64,000 nucleotides of DNA from Micromonospora luteifusca. GTDB lineage: Bacteria; Actinomycetota; Actinomycetes; Mycobacteriales; Micromonosporaceae. Each line of letters starts with the position of its first letter. The stretch's first letter is position 1. This document shows, piece after piece, positions 19,911 to 28,938 of this stretch. The notes under the pieces were generated by a model. That model was not told the DNA's origin. It saw nothing but the letters and a program-made list of their open reading frames with translations, and made no database searches. The stretch is from the NCBI RefSeq assembly GCF_016907275.1, contig NZ_JAFBBP010000001.1:4702001-4766000 (forward strand), in the 5' to 3' direction. The position numbers and the translations under genes were made by a program.

Positions 19911-20720
19911 TCAGCCGGTTGTCGACGAGCCCGGTTGCTCGGGCTGGCAGACCGGGCACCAGTAGGTGACCCTTTCGCCCAGCTCTTCCTTGCGGATGGC
20001 GGAGCCGCAGCGGCGGCAGGGCTGGGCGCGGCGACCGTACACGTAGGTGGTCTGCCCCCGGTGCAGTGAGCCGGTGCTGCTCTGCGTCCACCGACCGCGG
20101 TTGGCGGCGAGCAGCCGCTGCGCGAGGGCCACCAGGCCGGGCAGGTCGGGCACCGCGCCGACCGGGGCCCACGGCGACACACCGCGCAGGAACAGCACCT
20201 CGCACTTGTAGAGGTTGCCCACCCCGGCCAGGTTGCGTTGGTCGAGCAGCGCCGCACCGATGGTCTGCTCCGGGTGGTCGGCGAGTCGGCGGACCGCCTC
20301 GGCCGGGTCCCAGTCCGCGCCGAGCAGGTCGGGGCCGAGGTGCCCGACCAGCTGGTTCTCCTCCGCGGTCGGCACCAGAGTCACCTCGTGCAGGTGATAG
20401 CCGACGGCGACAGCGCCGGGGCTGCGCAGCACCACCCGGATCAGGTGGGCGGGCCGACCGGTCCAGCGTTCCCCCGGGGCGTACGCCCGCCAGGCCCCGT
20501 CCATCCGCAGGTGCGAGTGCAGGGTCCAGGGCGCGTTGTCCGGGGCGTCGAGGCGCAGCAGCAGGTGCTTGCCCCGGCTGGCCGACTCACGGACGGTCCA
20601 GCCGGTGAGATCCGTGGTCGCCAGCTGTGGCACCCGGAAGTCGCTGCTGGTGATTCGCGCGCCGGCCAGCGCGCGGTGCAGCACACGCGCGGTGTTCCAG
20701 ACGGTGTCGCCTTCGGGCAC
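19911..20720 (-). CDS. nei2: Endonuclease VIII-type DNA glycosylase Nei2
   Basis: Base-excision repair glycosylase/AP lyase of the Fpg/Nei family. The catalytic N-terminus is MPEGDTVW (Pro2 forms the Schiff base, Glu3 follows). The helix-two-turn-helix segment has GVGNLYKCEVLF, and the C-terminal zinc finger has C235, C238, C255 and C258. The PEGDTVW start and 269-aa length fit the actinobacterial Nei2 branch. It starts at GTG 20720. In mycobacteria nei2 neighbours lhr; here lhr lies 2.8 kb away on the same strand with three other genes between. Confidence 0.92.
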   Translation of the reverse strand: MPEGDTVWNTARVLHRALAGARITSSDFRVPQLATTDLTGWTVRESASRGKHLLLRLDAPDNAPWTLHSHLRMDGAWRAYAPGERWTGRPAHLIRVVLRSPGAVAVGYHLHEVTLVPTAEENQLVGHLGPDLLGADWDPAEAVRRLADHPEQTIGAALLDQRNLAGVGNLYKCEVLFLRGVSPWAPVGAVPDLPGLVALAQRLLAANRGRWTQSSTGSLHRGQTTYVYGRRAQPCRRCGSAIRKEELGERVTYWCPVCQPEQPGSSTTG

Positions 20721-20829
20721 CCTGCCATCCTCCCTCTTTCGAGCGGGATTCGCATGTGTCGCTATTTGTACACAGGTTCCTCCTGATCTCCCGACATGCG
20801 AGGGTCAGGGGGTTCTGAGGAGAATATCC

Positions 20830-22119
20830 ATGACCCGACCTCGTTGTCGTTTCTCATCCGTCGCCCTCGTCGGCACTCTCTCCCTCGTCCTCACCGCGGC
20901 ACTCCTGCCCGCCGCCGGTGCCCCGAGCACTCTCGCCGCTGCCGGCGGCCCGATCGCTCTCGCCGCTGCCGCAGCCCCGGGCACTCTCGCCGCAGCCCCG
21001 GGCGTCGAACGGTGGAACGTCGACCTGTCCGTCGTCGACCGCGACGACGTCAACGTCCGGCGCACCGCCACCGGGCTGCGACTGCGGGCGGCCAAGCCCA
21101 CCGGGCGCAACGCGCGCAGCCCACGCAGCGCGGTCGCCGAGGGGATGCTCCTGAGCACGTCCCGCACCCTGGCCCGGCCGGCCACCCGCGTCCGTGCCGA
21201 GATCACCGCCTCGGTCCCCGCGGGTGCCACCGTGGAAGCGCAGGTCCGCGGGTGGCGGACCGCCGGCTGGACGGAGTGGCGGGCTGCCACCGCCGGCGCG
21301 GTCTTCGACCGGCCAGTCACCCAGGTGCAGGCCAGGGTGGTGCTGACCGCGTCCAACGGCGGCGCCACCGCGACGGTACGCGGTGTGCAACTCACCGCCG
21401 ACGCGGCCGCCGCCGTCTCCGCCGCCACGCCCGGCCGCACCTACCGGGTGTACGCCACCCGCATCGGCTTGGTCGGCGAACTGACCGCCAACGGTCGAAC
21501 CGTCCAACCCCGGGACCACTTCGCGGCGCTACCGTCGCGGCGCGGCCTGTCCCCACTCAACACCGGCGACTACACCGTGCGGGTCTGCACGACCAGCGGC
21601 TCCCGCTGCGAGTACGCCCCGGTCTGGGATGTCGGGCCGTGGAACACCCGCGACGACTACTGGAACCTCTCCTCGGTCCGAGAGAACTGGAAGGACCTGC
21701 CGCAGGGCCGGCCCGAGGCGCAGGCCGCGTACCAGTCGGGCTACAACGGCGGGCGCGACCAGTTCGGGCGTACCGTGCTCAACCCGGCGGGCATCGACCT
21801 GGCCGACGGCACCTTCTGGGACGGCCTGCAGTTGACCACGAACGCCTGGGTGGACGTCGCCTACCTGTGGACCGGGGGCGGGCCGCGCGGCGTGGTCGGT
21901 GACGGGCCGCTCAACATCCGCGCCGGGGCCAGCACGTCGTACGCGATTCGTGGCCTCGCCGCCCGGTTGGCCCACGTGCCGATCCAGTGCTACGTCATCG
22001 GCCAGTCGGTGGCTGGTCCCTACCGCACGACCACCCGCTGGAACCGCCTGGCCACCGGGCAGTACATCAGCCACGCGTACATCTCGGGTGTGTACGGCGG
22101 CACTGTGCCCGTCTGCTGA
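20830..22119 (+). CDS. Secreted protein with C-terminal SH3-like domain
   Basis: A 429-aa exported protein. The signal peptide (RFSSVALVGTLSLVLTAALL) is followed by an unusual Ala-rich stretch with the near-repeats PSTLAAAGG, PIALAAAAA and PGTLAAAPG. A central region of unknown fold has WxxxxWTEWRAA and two Cys in a VCTTSGSRCEYAP loop. The C-terminal 75 residues resemble a bacterial SH3 domain (LNIRAGASTSYAIRGL, then CYVIGQSVAGPYRTT, then WNRLATGQYISHAYIS), usually a cell-wall-binding module. The start has ctgaggag at good spacing. No catalytic motif is recognised. It is divergent from nei2. Confidence 0.75.
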   Translation: MTRPRCRFSSVALVGTLSLVLTAALLPAAGAPSTLAAAGGPIALAAAAAPGTLAAAPGVERWNVDLSVVDRDDVNVRRTATGLRLRAAKPTGRNARSPRSAVAEGMLLSTSRTLARPATRVRAEITASVPAGATVEAQVRGWRTAGWTEWRAATAGAVFDRPVTQVQARVVLTASNGGATATVRGVQLTADAAAAVSAATPGRTYRVYATRIGLVGELTANGRTVQPRDHFAALPSRRGLSPLNTGDYTVRVCTTSGSRCEYAPVWDVGPWNTRDDYWNLSSVRENWKDLPQGRPEAQAAYQSGYNGGRDQFGRTVLNPAGIDLADGTFWDGLQLTTNAWVDVAYLWTGGGPRGVVGDGPLNIRAGASTSYAIRGLAARLAHVPIQCYVIGQSVAGPYRTTTRWNRLATGQYISHAYISGVYGGTVPVC

Positions 22120-22144
22120 GCCACGCTTGCCCGGCGGGCGCCGA

Positions 22145-22387
22145 TCAGGGGCGCTCGTCGGGGCGAGCCGGGCGCACCATGTCCTGGTAGCGCGGGTGGC
22201 TGGCACCGTAGACGGCGTAGTTGAGTCGGGCGTGCGAGAGGCTCAGGTCGCCGTTGGGGCCGCCTCGGACCGCGTCCGCGTCGGCGTCGGTCTGGCCGTC
22301 ATCGGTCCAGAAACAGACCGGGCAGGTCCCCCCGCCGGTCCGGGATGCACAGCAGGGACAACCCACGGGAACCACTTGTTCACCCAC
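22145..22387 (-). CDS. CPCC family cysteine-rich protein
   Basis: An 80-aa protein matching the CPCC family pattern: GCPCCASRT near the N-terminus, then TCPVCFWTDDGQTDADAD, GGPNGDLSL and LNYAVYGASHP. The two CxxC-like pairs suggest a bound zinc ion. Family members occur as stand-alone small proteins, sometimes near toxin or immunity loci, and their function is unknown. The start is GTG 22387, with other in-frame GTGs a few codons further in. No toxin-like partner is seen beside it. Confidence 0.72.
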   Translation of the reverse strand: MGEQVVPVGCPCCASRTGGGTCPVCFWTDDGQTDADADAVRGGPNGDLSLSHARLNYAVYGASHPRYQDMVRPARPDERP

Positions 22388-22620
22388 CGGGGCAGCATTC
22401 CATAGTCGAATATCAGCCGGATACCCGCAGGAGGTCCCCGGTCATCGGCCGGGGCGCCGCCGAGCGTCCGTTCCGTACGGCCGGCCCGGCCGGCGTCGAA
22501 TCCGGCGGACCGACGCGCAGCGCCGCCGGGAGCGGGTCGACCGGCGAGAGGCGGATATGGGACAGCAGGGCCACCGGCCAGCCCTTCCCGCCGCCGGACG
22601 CCGTTGGGCAGACTGCCAGG

Positions 22621-23229
22621 GTGACAGTTCGGAGCCTGCCCGCCGTCGGAGCCCTGCTGGTCGCCGTCGCGCTCGCTGCCGGCTGCGGCAGCGGTGACGC
22701 CGACCAACCGACCGCGGCCCCATCCGGTCCGTCCGTGTCGGCTCCGGCCGCCTCCGGTTCCCCGAGCGCGACACCCCCGGCTATTCCGCCCACCGCGGGC
22801 GGCGCGGCCTCTCCGCCGGCGTCGCCTCCCGCGCCGGCCACGCCGGCTCCACCCGCCGAGGCGCAGGGTCCGACGCAGCGACGGCGGGCCACCCCACCGC
22901 CGGTGGTGCTGCCCCAACGCCCGGCCGGGGCACCTGGGGCGAAGCAGGTCGTCGACGCGTTCAAGGCGGCCGGCCTGAAGGTGCCACATGCGAAGGACCG
23001 CTCGGTCGACTGCGGACCGGACGGGCTCGGCCTGGGCTGCTCCGAGGTGATCGCCACCGACACCGTCACCGTGTACGTGTTTCCGGACGAGATCAGCGCC
23101 GGCGACATCGCGGAGACCTGGGGCGGTCAGTCGTACCGGCGTGGCGCGGTGGTCCTCAACTATCTCGAGGCGAAGACCCCGGCCGCCGAGCGCGCTCGTT
23201 ATGAGCGGGTGCTCAACGCCCTTCGCTGA
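22621..23229 (+). CDS. Lipoprotein with Pro/Ala-rich linker
   Basis: A 202-aa exported lipoprotein. The signal peptide ends in the lipobox LAAGC, with the lipid-modified Cys at residue 22. Residues about 25-105 are a Pro/Ala/Ser/Thr-rich disordered spacer that would cross the cell wall. The remaining 95 residues form a small domain with two Cys (VDCGPDGLGLGCSEV) and a strand-rich end (TVTVYVFPDE, GAVVLNYLEAKTP). The GTG at 22621 is chosen because it starts the signal peptide; the longer open frame upstream is not protein-like. Function unknown. Confidence 0.75.
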   Translation: MTVRSLPAVGALLVAVALAAGCGSGDADQPTAAPSGPSVSAPAASGSPSATPPAIPPTAGGAASPPASPPAPATPAPPAEAQGPTQRRRATPPPVVLPQRPAGAPGAKQVVDAFKAAGLKVPHAKDRSVDCGPDGLGLGCSEVIATDTVTVYVFPDEISAGDIAETWGGQSYRRGAVVLNYLEAKTPAAERARYERVLNALR

Positions 23230-23276
23230 CCGCCAACTTGTCCCCTCGGCGATCTGGGCAGCGATGTCTGGTGAGT

Positions 23277-23316
23277 GGTATACCGGTGTGTCATAAATAT
23301 GACTCACAGGTATACC
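23277..23316. repeat. 40-bp palindrome with GGTATACC ends
   Basis: The 19-base arms (23277-23295 and 23298-23316) are inverted around AA with 17 of 19 positions paired. Each arm ends in GGTATACC, itself a palindrome, and the middle reads GTCATA-aa-TATGAC. The AT content stands out from the surroundings. It may be an operator, a terminator or a mobile-element remnant; see findings. Confidence 0.85.
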
Positions 23317-23430
23317 GCTCTCTCGGGTGCGATGGGTCGCGTGGTGGCTCGTCCAGATTGCGCTCGGGCGCCGACCGATGTCTCGCAGTGACGGGTGCCG
23401 CTCCGGCCACGCGCGAAAGGGACCTCAGCC

Positions 23431-23535
23431 GGCGCGAGGTCGGCCGGCGCGTCACCACCCGGCGCGTCACCACCCGGCCCGATGCCAGCTGGCCCGATGC
23501 CAGCCGGTGCGAGGTCAGCCGGCCCGTCGCCGGCA
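23431..23535. repeat. Seven 15-bp tandem units
   Basis: Seven consecutive 15-mers begin with GG(C/T)(G/C)CG. Units 2 and 3 are identical, units 4 and 5 differ by one base, and units 1 and 6 are near copies, giving an A-B-B-C-C-A-D order. The unit length is a multiple of three, but neither flanking gene reads through it. Confidence 0.8.
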
Positions 23536-23554
23536 GCCATGGCGCGGGGCTGGG

Positions 23555-26500
23555 TCAGCCGCGCAGGCGCAGGCCGCGTGGGGTGGCCCGGAAACCGGCG
23601 GCGGTCAGCGCGTCGCGCAGCGGCGAGGAGTGCACGGCCTCGCCGTCGGCCCGCTCCACCGACAACGCACCCAGGGCCCCGGAGTGGACCGCGTCGGCGA
23701 GCGCCTTGCCGGCTGCGGCGAGCGCGTCGGTGTCGTCGCTGAAAGACAGCAGTGTCCGGCCGCCGCGTTCCACGTAGAGGACCAGCTCGCCGCCGACCTG
23801 CACCACCAGCGCGCCCGCCTTGCGGCCGGCCCGGTGTCCGGTCGCCGGGGTGGCCCCGTCGCCGGAGTCGACGACGCGCTCCGGCCAGGGCAGCGCCGCG
23901 CCGTACGGATTGGCCGGGTCGGTGGCGGCGAGCACGGTGGCCGGCGTGCCACGGCCCCGGGCACCGTCGGCCGGCTCGGCCAGTGCGCGCAGCCGGTCCA
24001 CCGCGCCGGGCACCGCGAACTGCGCCGCACCCAGCCCTTCGACGAAGTAACCCCGACGGGCAGCGCCGCGCTCCTCCAGTGCCGACAGCACCGGGTAGAC
24101 CGCCGAGAACCCGCCGACGACCTGCTCGGCCATCACCGCACCGCGCGTGACCACCCCGTGCCGCTCCAGCAGCACGTCGGCGAGGGCGGCGGCGCGTCGG
24201 GTCGGGTCGACATCGCGCTCGGGTAGGCGTGACCAGCGACCGGCGACGGTCGGCGGACCACCCCGGCTGGGCAGCGCCACCCGACCGGGTCGCCGGTAAC
24301 GGGTGCGCGGCGCGGTCGGCCGCGAGCGGTGTGCGCCCCCGGCGCCGAGCACCGCGCGCAACGGGGCGAGCGTGTCGTTGGTGAGATGCCCAGCCCAGAC
24401 CAGGTCCCAGATCACCCCGGTCAGCGCCGCGTCGTCGGTCGAGCCGACCCGGTCGGCCAGCGGCCGGAAGAACAGCGCCTGCCCGTCGCCGAGCGCGTCG
24501 AGCACCGCGTCGTGCAGCGGGGTGCGGGTCAACGCCTCGTCGGGCGGCGGGAGCAGCAGCGGTGCGGAATCCGCGTACGCCAGGGTGACCCAGCCGTCGC
24601 CCCCGGAGATCGCCCCCGACCCAGCCCAGAGCACCTCCCCGCTGGCGCACAGCTCGTCGAGTTGGGCGGGGGAGTAGTCCGCGACCCGACCGGGCAGCAC
24701 CAACCGCTCCAGTGCGGACGCCGGCACCGCCGCGCCCTGCAACTGCTCCACCGTCGCGGCGAGCGCCTCCACGCCCCGGGCGGACGAGCCGACCTGCTGC
24801 CAGCGGGGCAGGAACGTGGCCAGCGCCCGGGGCGGCACCGGCTCGATCTCCCGGCGCAGCGCCGCGAGCGAGCGGCGGCGCAGCATTCGCAGCACCTCGG
24901 CGTCGCACCACTGGGCGCCGGCCGAGTCCGGGGTGAACTCCCCGGAGACCACCCGCCCGGTGGCGCCGAGCCGGCGCAGCGCCTGCTCGACGACGAACAC
25001 ACCCAACCCGAAGCGGGCCGCGCAACTGGCTGCGGCGAACGGCCCGTGGGTGCGGGCGTAGCGGGCCACCAGGTCACCGAGCGGATCGGCCACCGGGGCG
25101 AGGTACGCCTCGGCCACACCGACCGGCAGCGCGACACCGAGGGCGTCGCGCAGCCGGGCGGCGTCCTCGACGCCCACCCAGCGCTGCTCGCTGGCGATGC
25201 GGACCCGCAGCACCCGGCGGGTCGCCTCCAGCTCGGTCAGCCAGGACTCGGGCACACCCCGCTCGGTCAACTCGGCGTCGCTCAGGTCACCGAGCACTCG
25301 CAGCAGCTCGACGACGTCTTCGGCGTCGCGGGGGCGGCGTTGCTCGGTCAGCCAGCGCAGCTGCCGATCGGTCTCGGTGAGCACGGCGGGGTCGAGCAAC
25401 TCGCGCAGGTCGACCCGGCCGAGCAGCTCACCGAGGAGGGTGGAATCCAGGGCAAGCGCGGCGGCGCGCCGCTCCGCGAGCGGGGCGTCGCCCTCGTAGA
25501 GGAACGCGCCGACGTAGCCGAAGAGCAGCGATCGGGCGAACGGCGACGGCGCGCTCGTCTCCACCTCGACCAGCCGCACCTTGCGGGTGGCCAGGTCGCG
25601 CATGAGCCCGGCCAGCGCCGGCTGGTCGAAGACGTCCTGGAGGCACTCCCGGGCGGCTTCCAGGGTGACCGGGAAGTCCGCGTACTCGCGGGCGACGTCG
25701 AGCAGTTGCGCGGCCCGTTGCCGCTGCTGCCAGAGCGGTTGGCGGCGACGCGGGTCGCGGCGGGGCAGCAGCAGTGACCGGGCGGCGCACTCCCGGAAGC
25801 GCGCGGCGAAGAGGGCGGAGGTGCCGACCGACTCCTCCACGAGCTGAGTGATCTCGTCAGGCTCGAAGACCACCACGTCGGCACCGGGCGGCTCGTCGGC
25901 GGTGTCGGGAAGTCGCACCACGATGCCGTCGTCGGAGGGCATCACCTGGGCGTCCACCCCGTACCGTTCGGCCAGCCGGCGGCCCACCGCGAGGGCCCAC
26001 GGCCCGTTGACCCGCGCACCGAGGACGCTGTGCACGGCGAGCCTCCAGTCGCCCAGCTCGTCGCGGAACCGCTCGACCACGATCGTGCGGTCGTCAGGCA
26101 GCGAGCGGGTGGCCTCCCGCTGCTCGCGCAGGTATGCCATCAGGTTGCTGGCGGCCCAGTCGTCCAGCCCACCGTCGTGCAGCGCGGCCAGCGCCGCTTC
26201 GTCGCTCTGCCGGAGCAGGGTGCGCACCCGCGCACCGATGGCGCGGCCCAGCTCCACCGGCCGGCCCAGCTGGTCGCCCTTCCAGAACGGCATTCGCGCG
26301 GCCTGCCCGGGTGCGGGCGAGACCAGCACCCGGTCGGGGGTGATCTCCTCGATGCGCCAGGACGAGGAGCCGAGCAGGAAGACATCGCCGACCCGGGACT
26401 CGTAGACCATCTCCTCGTCCAGCTCGCCGACCCGGGCGGCCCGTTCGGCACCGGCCAGGAAGACCCCGAACAGCCCACGGTCGGGGATGGTGCCGCCGCT

Positions 26501-28222
26501 GGTCACGGCGAGTCGCTGTGCGCCGGGACGGCCGGTGAGCAGGTCGGTGGCCCGGTCCCAGACCAGGCGGGGGCGTAGCTCGGCGAAGGCGGTGGACGGG
26601 TAGCGGCCCGAGAGCATGTCCAACACGGCGTGCAGCGCCGAGTCGGGCAGCTCGGCGAAGGGCGCGGCCCGGCGGATCAGCACGGCCAGATCGCCGAGTG
26701 GCCACGGCTCCAACGCCACCATCGCGACGATCTGCTGGGCCAGCACGTCCAGTGGGTTGCGCGGGTAGTGCAGCTCCTCGATCGCGCCGTCGGTCATCCG
26801 CTCGGCGACCACCGCGCAGGAGAGCAGGTCGCCGCGGTGCTTGGGAAAGACGACCCCACGGGAGACGGCGCCCACCTGGTGCCCGGCCCGGCCGACCCGT
26901 TGCAGCCCGGCGGCCACGCTCGGCGGCGCCTCGATCTGCACCACCAGGTCGACCGCGCCCATGTCGATGCCCAGCTCCAGGCTGGAGGTGGCCACCACCG
27001 CCGGGAGCTGACCGGACTTGAGGGCCTCCTCGATGTGCTTGCGCTCCTCCCGGGAGACGCTGCCGTGGTGGGCGCGGGCTATCACCGGCGTCGCGCCGGT
27101 GGCCGCGCCGGACTGGGCCATCACCTCGGCCGGGGGCCGGTTGCGTGCCGGACCGGCGGGGCCACCCCACCGCTGCGCGTCGGACGCGGGGCCGCCGTCG
27201 CCGGCCGGGTCGTCGCCGCCCGACAACCCCTGCGGTACGCCGAGGGCGCCCTCGGTCGAGGCGGAGGTCACCTCTTCGGCGGCCAACTCGTTGAGTCGGG
27301 CGCAGAGACGCTCGGCACTGCGTCGGGAATTGGTGAAGACGATGGTCGAGCGGTGCTGCCCGATGAGGGTGAAGACCCGCTCCTCCACGGCCGGCCAGAT
27401 CGAGGCGCGACGCGGCCCGGGGCCACCGAGGTCGTCCTCCGGTGGCTGCTCCTGCTCGTCCAGGCGGGTCATGTCTTCCACCGGGACCTGCACGCTGACC
27501 TCGATGGTCTTCGTGCTGGCCGGCTGCACGACGTCGACCGGGCGGGCGCCGCCGAGGAACTGCGCGCAGGCGTCGATCGGCCGCACGGTGGCGGAGAGGC
27601 CGATGCGCTGCGCCGGGGCGGGCAGCAGCTCGTCGAGGCGTTCGAGGGAGAGGGCGAGGTGAGCGCCCCGTTTGCTGCCGGCGACCGCGTGCACCTCGTC
27701 GACAATCACCGTCTGGATGCCGCGCAGTGAATCGCGGGCCGCGGACGTGAGCAGCAGGAACAGCGACTCGGGCGTGGTGATGAGGATGTCCGGTGGGGTG
27801 CGGGCGAAGGCTCGTCGCTCGTCGGCTGGCGTGTCGCCGGTGCGCATGCCGACGGTGATGTCGGGTGGTGCGACGCCCAGCCGGGTCGCGGCCTGCCGGA
27901 TGCCGGCCAGCGGGGCGCGCAGGTTGCGCTCCACGTCGACGGCGAGGGCCTTGAGTGGGCTGACATAGAGCACGCGGCATCGTTGGCGAGCCTCGGCCGG
28001 TGCGGGCTCGCGGGCCAGCCGGTCCAGTGACCAGAGAAAGGCCGCGAGCGTCTTGCCGGAGCCGGTGGGTGCCACCACCAGCGCGTTGCGGCCGGCGGCG
28101 ACCGACCGCCAGGCGCCGGTCTGTGCGGCGGTGGGCGCGGCGAAGGCGGCCTCGAACCAGGCACGGGTGGCCGGGCCGAAACCGGACAGCACCGCGCCGG
28201 CGTCTGCGTCTGCCCCGGTCAC
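23555..28222 (-). CDS. lhr: ATP-dependent DNA helicase Lhr
   Basis: A 1555-aa superfamily 2 helicase of the long Lhr type, a 3'-5' translocase that unwinds RNA:DNA hybrids and takes part in DNA repair. Walker A is APTGSGKT (51-58), the DEAD-box variant is DEVH (175-178), motif Ia is SPLKALAVDV, and motif VI is QRVGRAGHQ. The Lhr-specific winged-helix and beta-barrel segments and the long Lhr-C-terminal extension follow. The GTG at 28222 is preferred because homologues begin just before the GFGPATRAWF segment; the open frame extends to 28291. nei2, its usual partner in mycobacteria, is encoded nearby on the same strand. Confidence 0.93.
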   Translation of the reverse strand: MTGADADAGAVLSGFGPATRAWFEAAFAAPTAAQTGAWRSVAAGRNALVVAPTGSGKTLAAFLWSLDRLAREPAPAEARQRCRVLYVSPLKALAVDVERNLRAPLAGIRQAATRLGVAPPDITVGMRTGDTPADERRAFARTPPDILITTPESLFLLLTSAARDSLRGIQTVIVDEVHAVAGSKRGAHLALSLERLDELLPAPAQRIGLSATVRPIDACAQFLGGARPVDVVQPASTKTIEVSVQVPVEDMTRLDEQEQPPEDDLGGPGPRRASIWPAVEERVFTLIGQHRSTIVFTNSRRSAERLCARLNELAAEEVTSASTEGALGVPQGLSGGDDPAGDGGPASDAQRWGGPAGPARNRPPAEVMAQSGAATGATPVIARAHHGSVSREERKHIEEALKSGQLPAVVATSSLELGIDMGAVDLVVQIEAPPSVAAGLQRVGRAGHQVGAVSRGVVFPKHRGDLLSCAVVAERMTDGAIEELHYPRNPLDVLAQQIVAMVALEPWPLGDLAVLIRRAAPFAELPDSALHAVLDMLSGRYPSTAFAELRPRLVWDRATDLLTGRPGAQRLAVTSGGTIPDRGLFGVFLAGAERAARVGELDEEMVYESRVGDVFLLGSSSWRIEEITPDRVLVSPAPGQAARMPFWKGDQLGRPVELGRAIGARVRTLLRQSDEAALAALHDGGLDDWAASNLMAYLREQREATRSLPDDRTIVVERFRDELGDWRLAVHSVLGARVNGPWALAVGRRLAERYGVDAQVMPSDDGIVVRLPDTADEPPGADVVVFEPDEITQLVEESVGTSALFAARFRECAARSLLLPRRDPRRRQPLWQQRQRAAQLLDVAREYADFPVTLEAARECLQDVFDQPALAGLMRDLATRKVRLVEVETSAPSPFARSLLFGYVGAFLYEGDAPLAERRAAALALDSTLLGELLGRVDLRELLDPAVLTETDRQLRWLTEQRRPRDAEDVVELLRVLGDLSDAELTERGVPESWLTELEATRRVLRVRIASEQRWVGVEDAARLRDALGVALPVGVAEAYLAPVADPLGDLVARYARTHGPFAAASCAARFGLGVFVVEQALRRLGATGRVVSGEFTPDSAGAQWCDAEVLRMLRRRSLAALRREIEPVPPRALATFLPRWQQVGSSARGVEALAATVEQLQGAAVPASALERLVLPGRVADYSPAQLDELCASGEVLWAGSGAISGGDGWVTLAYADSAPLLLPPPDEALTRTPLHDAVLDALGDGQALFFRPLADRVGSTDDAALTGVIWDLVWAGHLTNDTLAPLRAVLGAGGAHRSRPTAPRTRYRRPGRVALPSRGGPPTVAGRWSRLPERDVDPTRRAAALADVLLERHGVVTRGAVMAEQVVGGFSAVYPVLSALEERGAARRGYFVEGLGAAQFAVPGAVDRLRALAEPADGARGRGTPATVLAATDPANPYGAALPWPERVVDSGDGATPATGHRAGRKAGALVVQVGGELVLYVERGGRTLLSFSDDTDALAAAGKALADAVHSGALGALSVERADGEAVHSSPLRDALTAAGFRATPRGLRLRG

Positions 28223-28316
28223 CGGTCCATCGTGCCCCGCCGGTACGACATCCACGACCGACCCACAGGGGAATGTGCCGGACCAAAGCAAAAAGCGCTA
28301 AAAGCGCGCTTGATGC

Positions 28317-28333
28317 GTTAAGTCTCACTTAAC
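28317..28333. promoter_or_regulatory. GTTAAGT-ctc-ACTTAAC inverted repeat
   Basis: A perfect 7-bp inverted repeat with a 3-nt centre in the AT-rich divergent region between lhr and the 128-aa gene. Two copies of AAAGCGC precede it (28290-28307). Likely an operator or part of a promoter; the binding protein is unknown. Confidence 0.45.
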
Positions 28334-28399
28334 TGCTTGCTTCCAAGGAGCAACATAAAGTAACTTCACTCCCAACGCGAATCGGGGTGAGGGGATTCG

Positions 28400-28786
28400 A
28401 TGGCCGGCGAGCAGCGCAACGTCGAACCGGGCACCGACGTGCTGATTCGCAAGGTCGACAGCCACCTTGCCGCGCTCCGCAGTGGTCTGCACGGCCCCGA
28501 GCTGGAGCTCGCCGAACGTCTCGCCCGCTGCCTGCGGGAGCTGGTCCTGTGCACCGCCCAGGCCAGCGCCGCCGATCGGGGCCAGGTCCGCGTCGCCGTC
28601 CATTACTTCGTCCTGCGCCGCGAGAGCCGCGGCCGATTGCTCGCGGTGCGGTCGCTGGCCGCCGCGGAGCGGGTGGTCGACAGGGTCGCGCGCCAACTGG
28701 GCCGCGTCGACCTGCTGGCCGAGCTGGCGCGCGACCGCCCCGCCCGCGACGACGCGCTGCCCATCAGCGACGCCCTGCTGCACTGA
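28400..28786 (+). CDS. Conserved hypothetical protein, 128 aa
   Basis: A small, helical, soluble protein rich in Arg, Leu and Ala (IRKVDSHLAALRSGL, LAERLARCLRELVLC, LAAAERVVDRVARQLGRVDLLAELARD). No catalytic motif or known domain is recognised. A GTGAGGGGATTCG site precedes the ATG, and codon use fits the genome, so it looks like a real gene. It is divergent from lhr across an AT-rich promoter region with an inverted repeat, and is followed by the Mrp operon after 152 nt. Confidence 0.65.
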   Translation: MAGEQRNVEPGTDVLIRKVDSHLAALRSGLHGPELELAERLARCLRELVLCTAQASAADRGQVRVAVHYFVLRRESRGRLLAVRSLAAAERVVDRVARQLGRVDLLAELARDRPARDDALPISDALLH

Positions 28787-28938
28787 CCCCCCGCGGGCCC
28801 CCGCGTTGCTGCGCCCCCACTCCCGGCCCAGCCGAGGGCGAATTCCGGCAAAACCCCCCGGGGGGCAACGAACTGGCGTCTGATCGCTGCTAGGCGCCAC
28901 CGCTGCCCGGGCGTCGGCCACCTCGATCGGGAGCGCAG

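Larger units (their letters stand above)
23230..23554. other. 325-nt intergenic stretch between convergent genes, with palindrome and tandem repeats
   Basis: No credible gene lies here. The stretch holds a near-perfect 40-bp AT-rich palindrome (23277-23316) and a block of seven 15-bp tandem units (23431-23535), both listed separately. The rest shows nothing recognisable. Confidence 0.8.

Noticed and set aside
26094-28328. A 744-codon minus-strand open frame within lhr
   Set aside because: It is in another frame of the same strand as lhr. The translation is Arg/Pro/Gly-rich and lacks helicase motifs, which are in the lhr frame.
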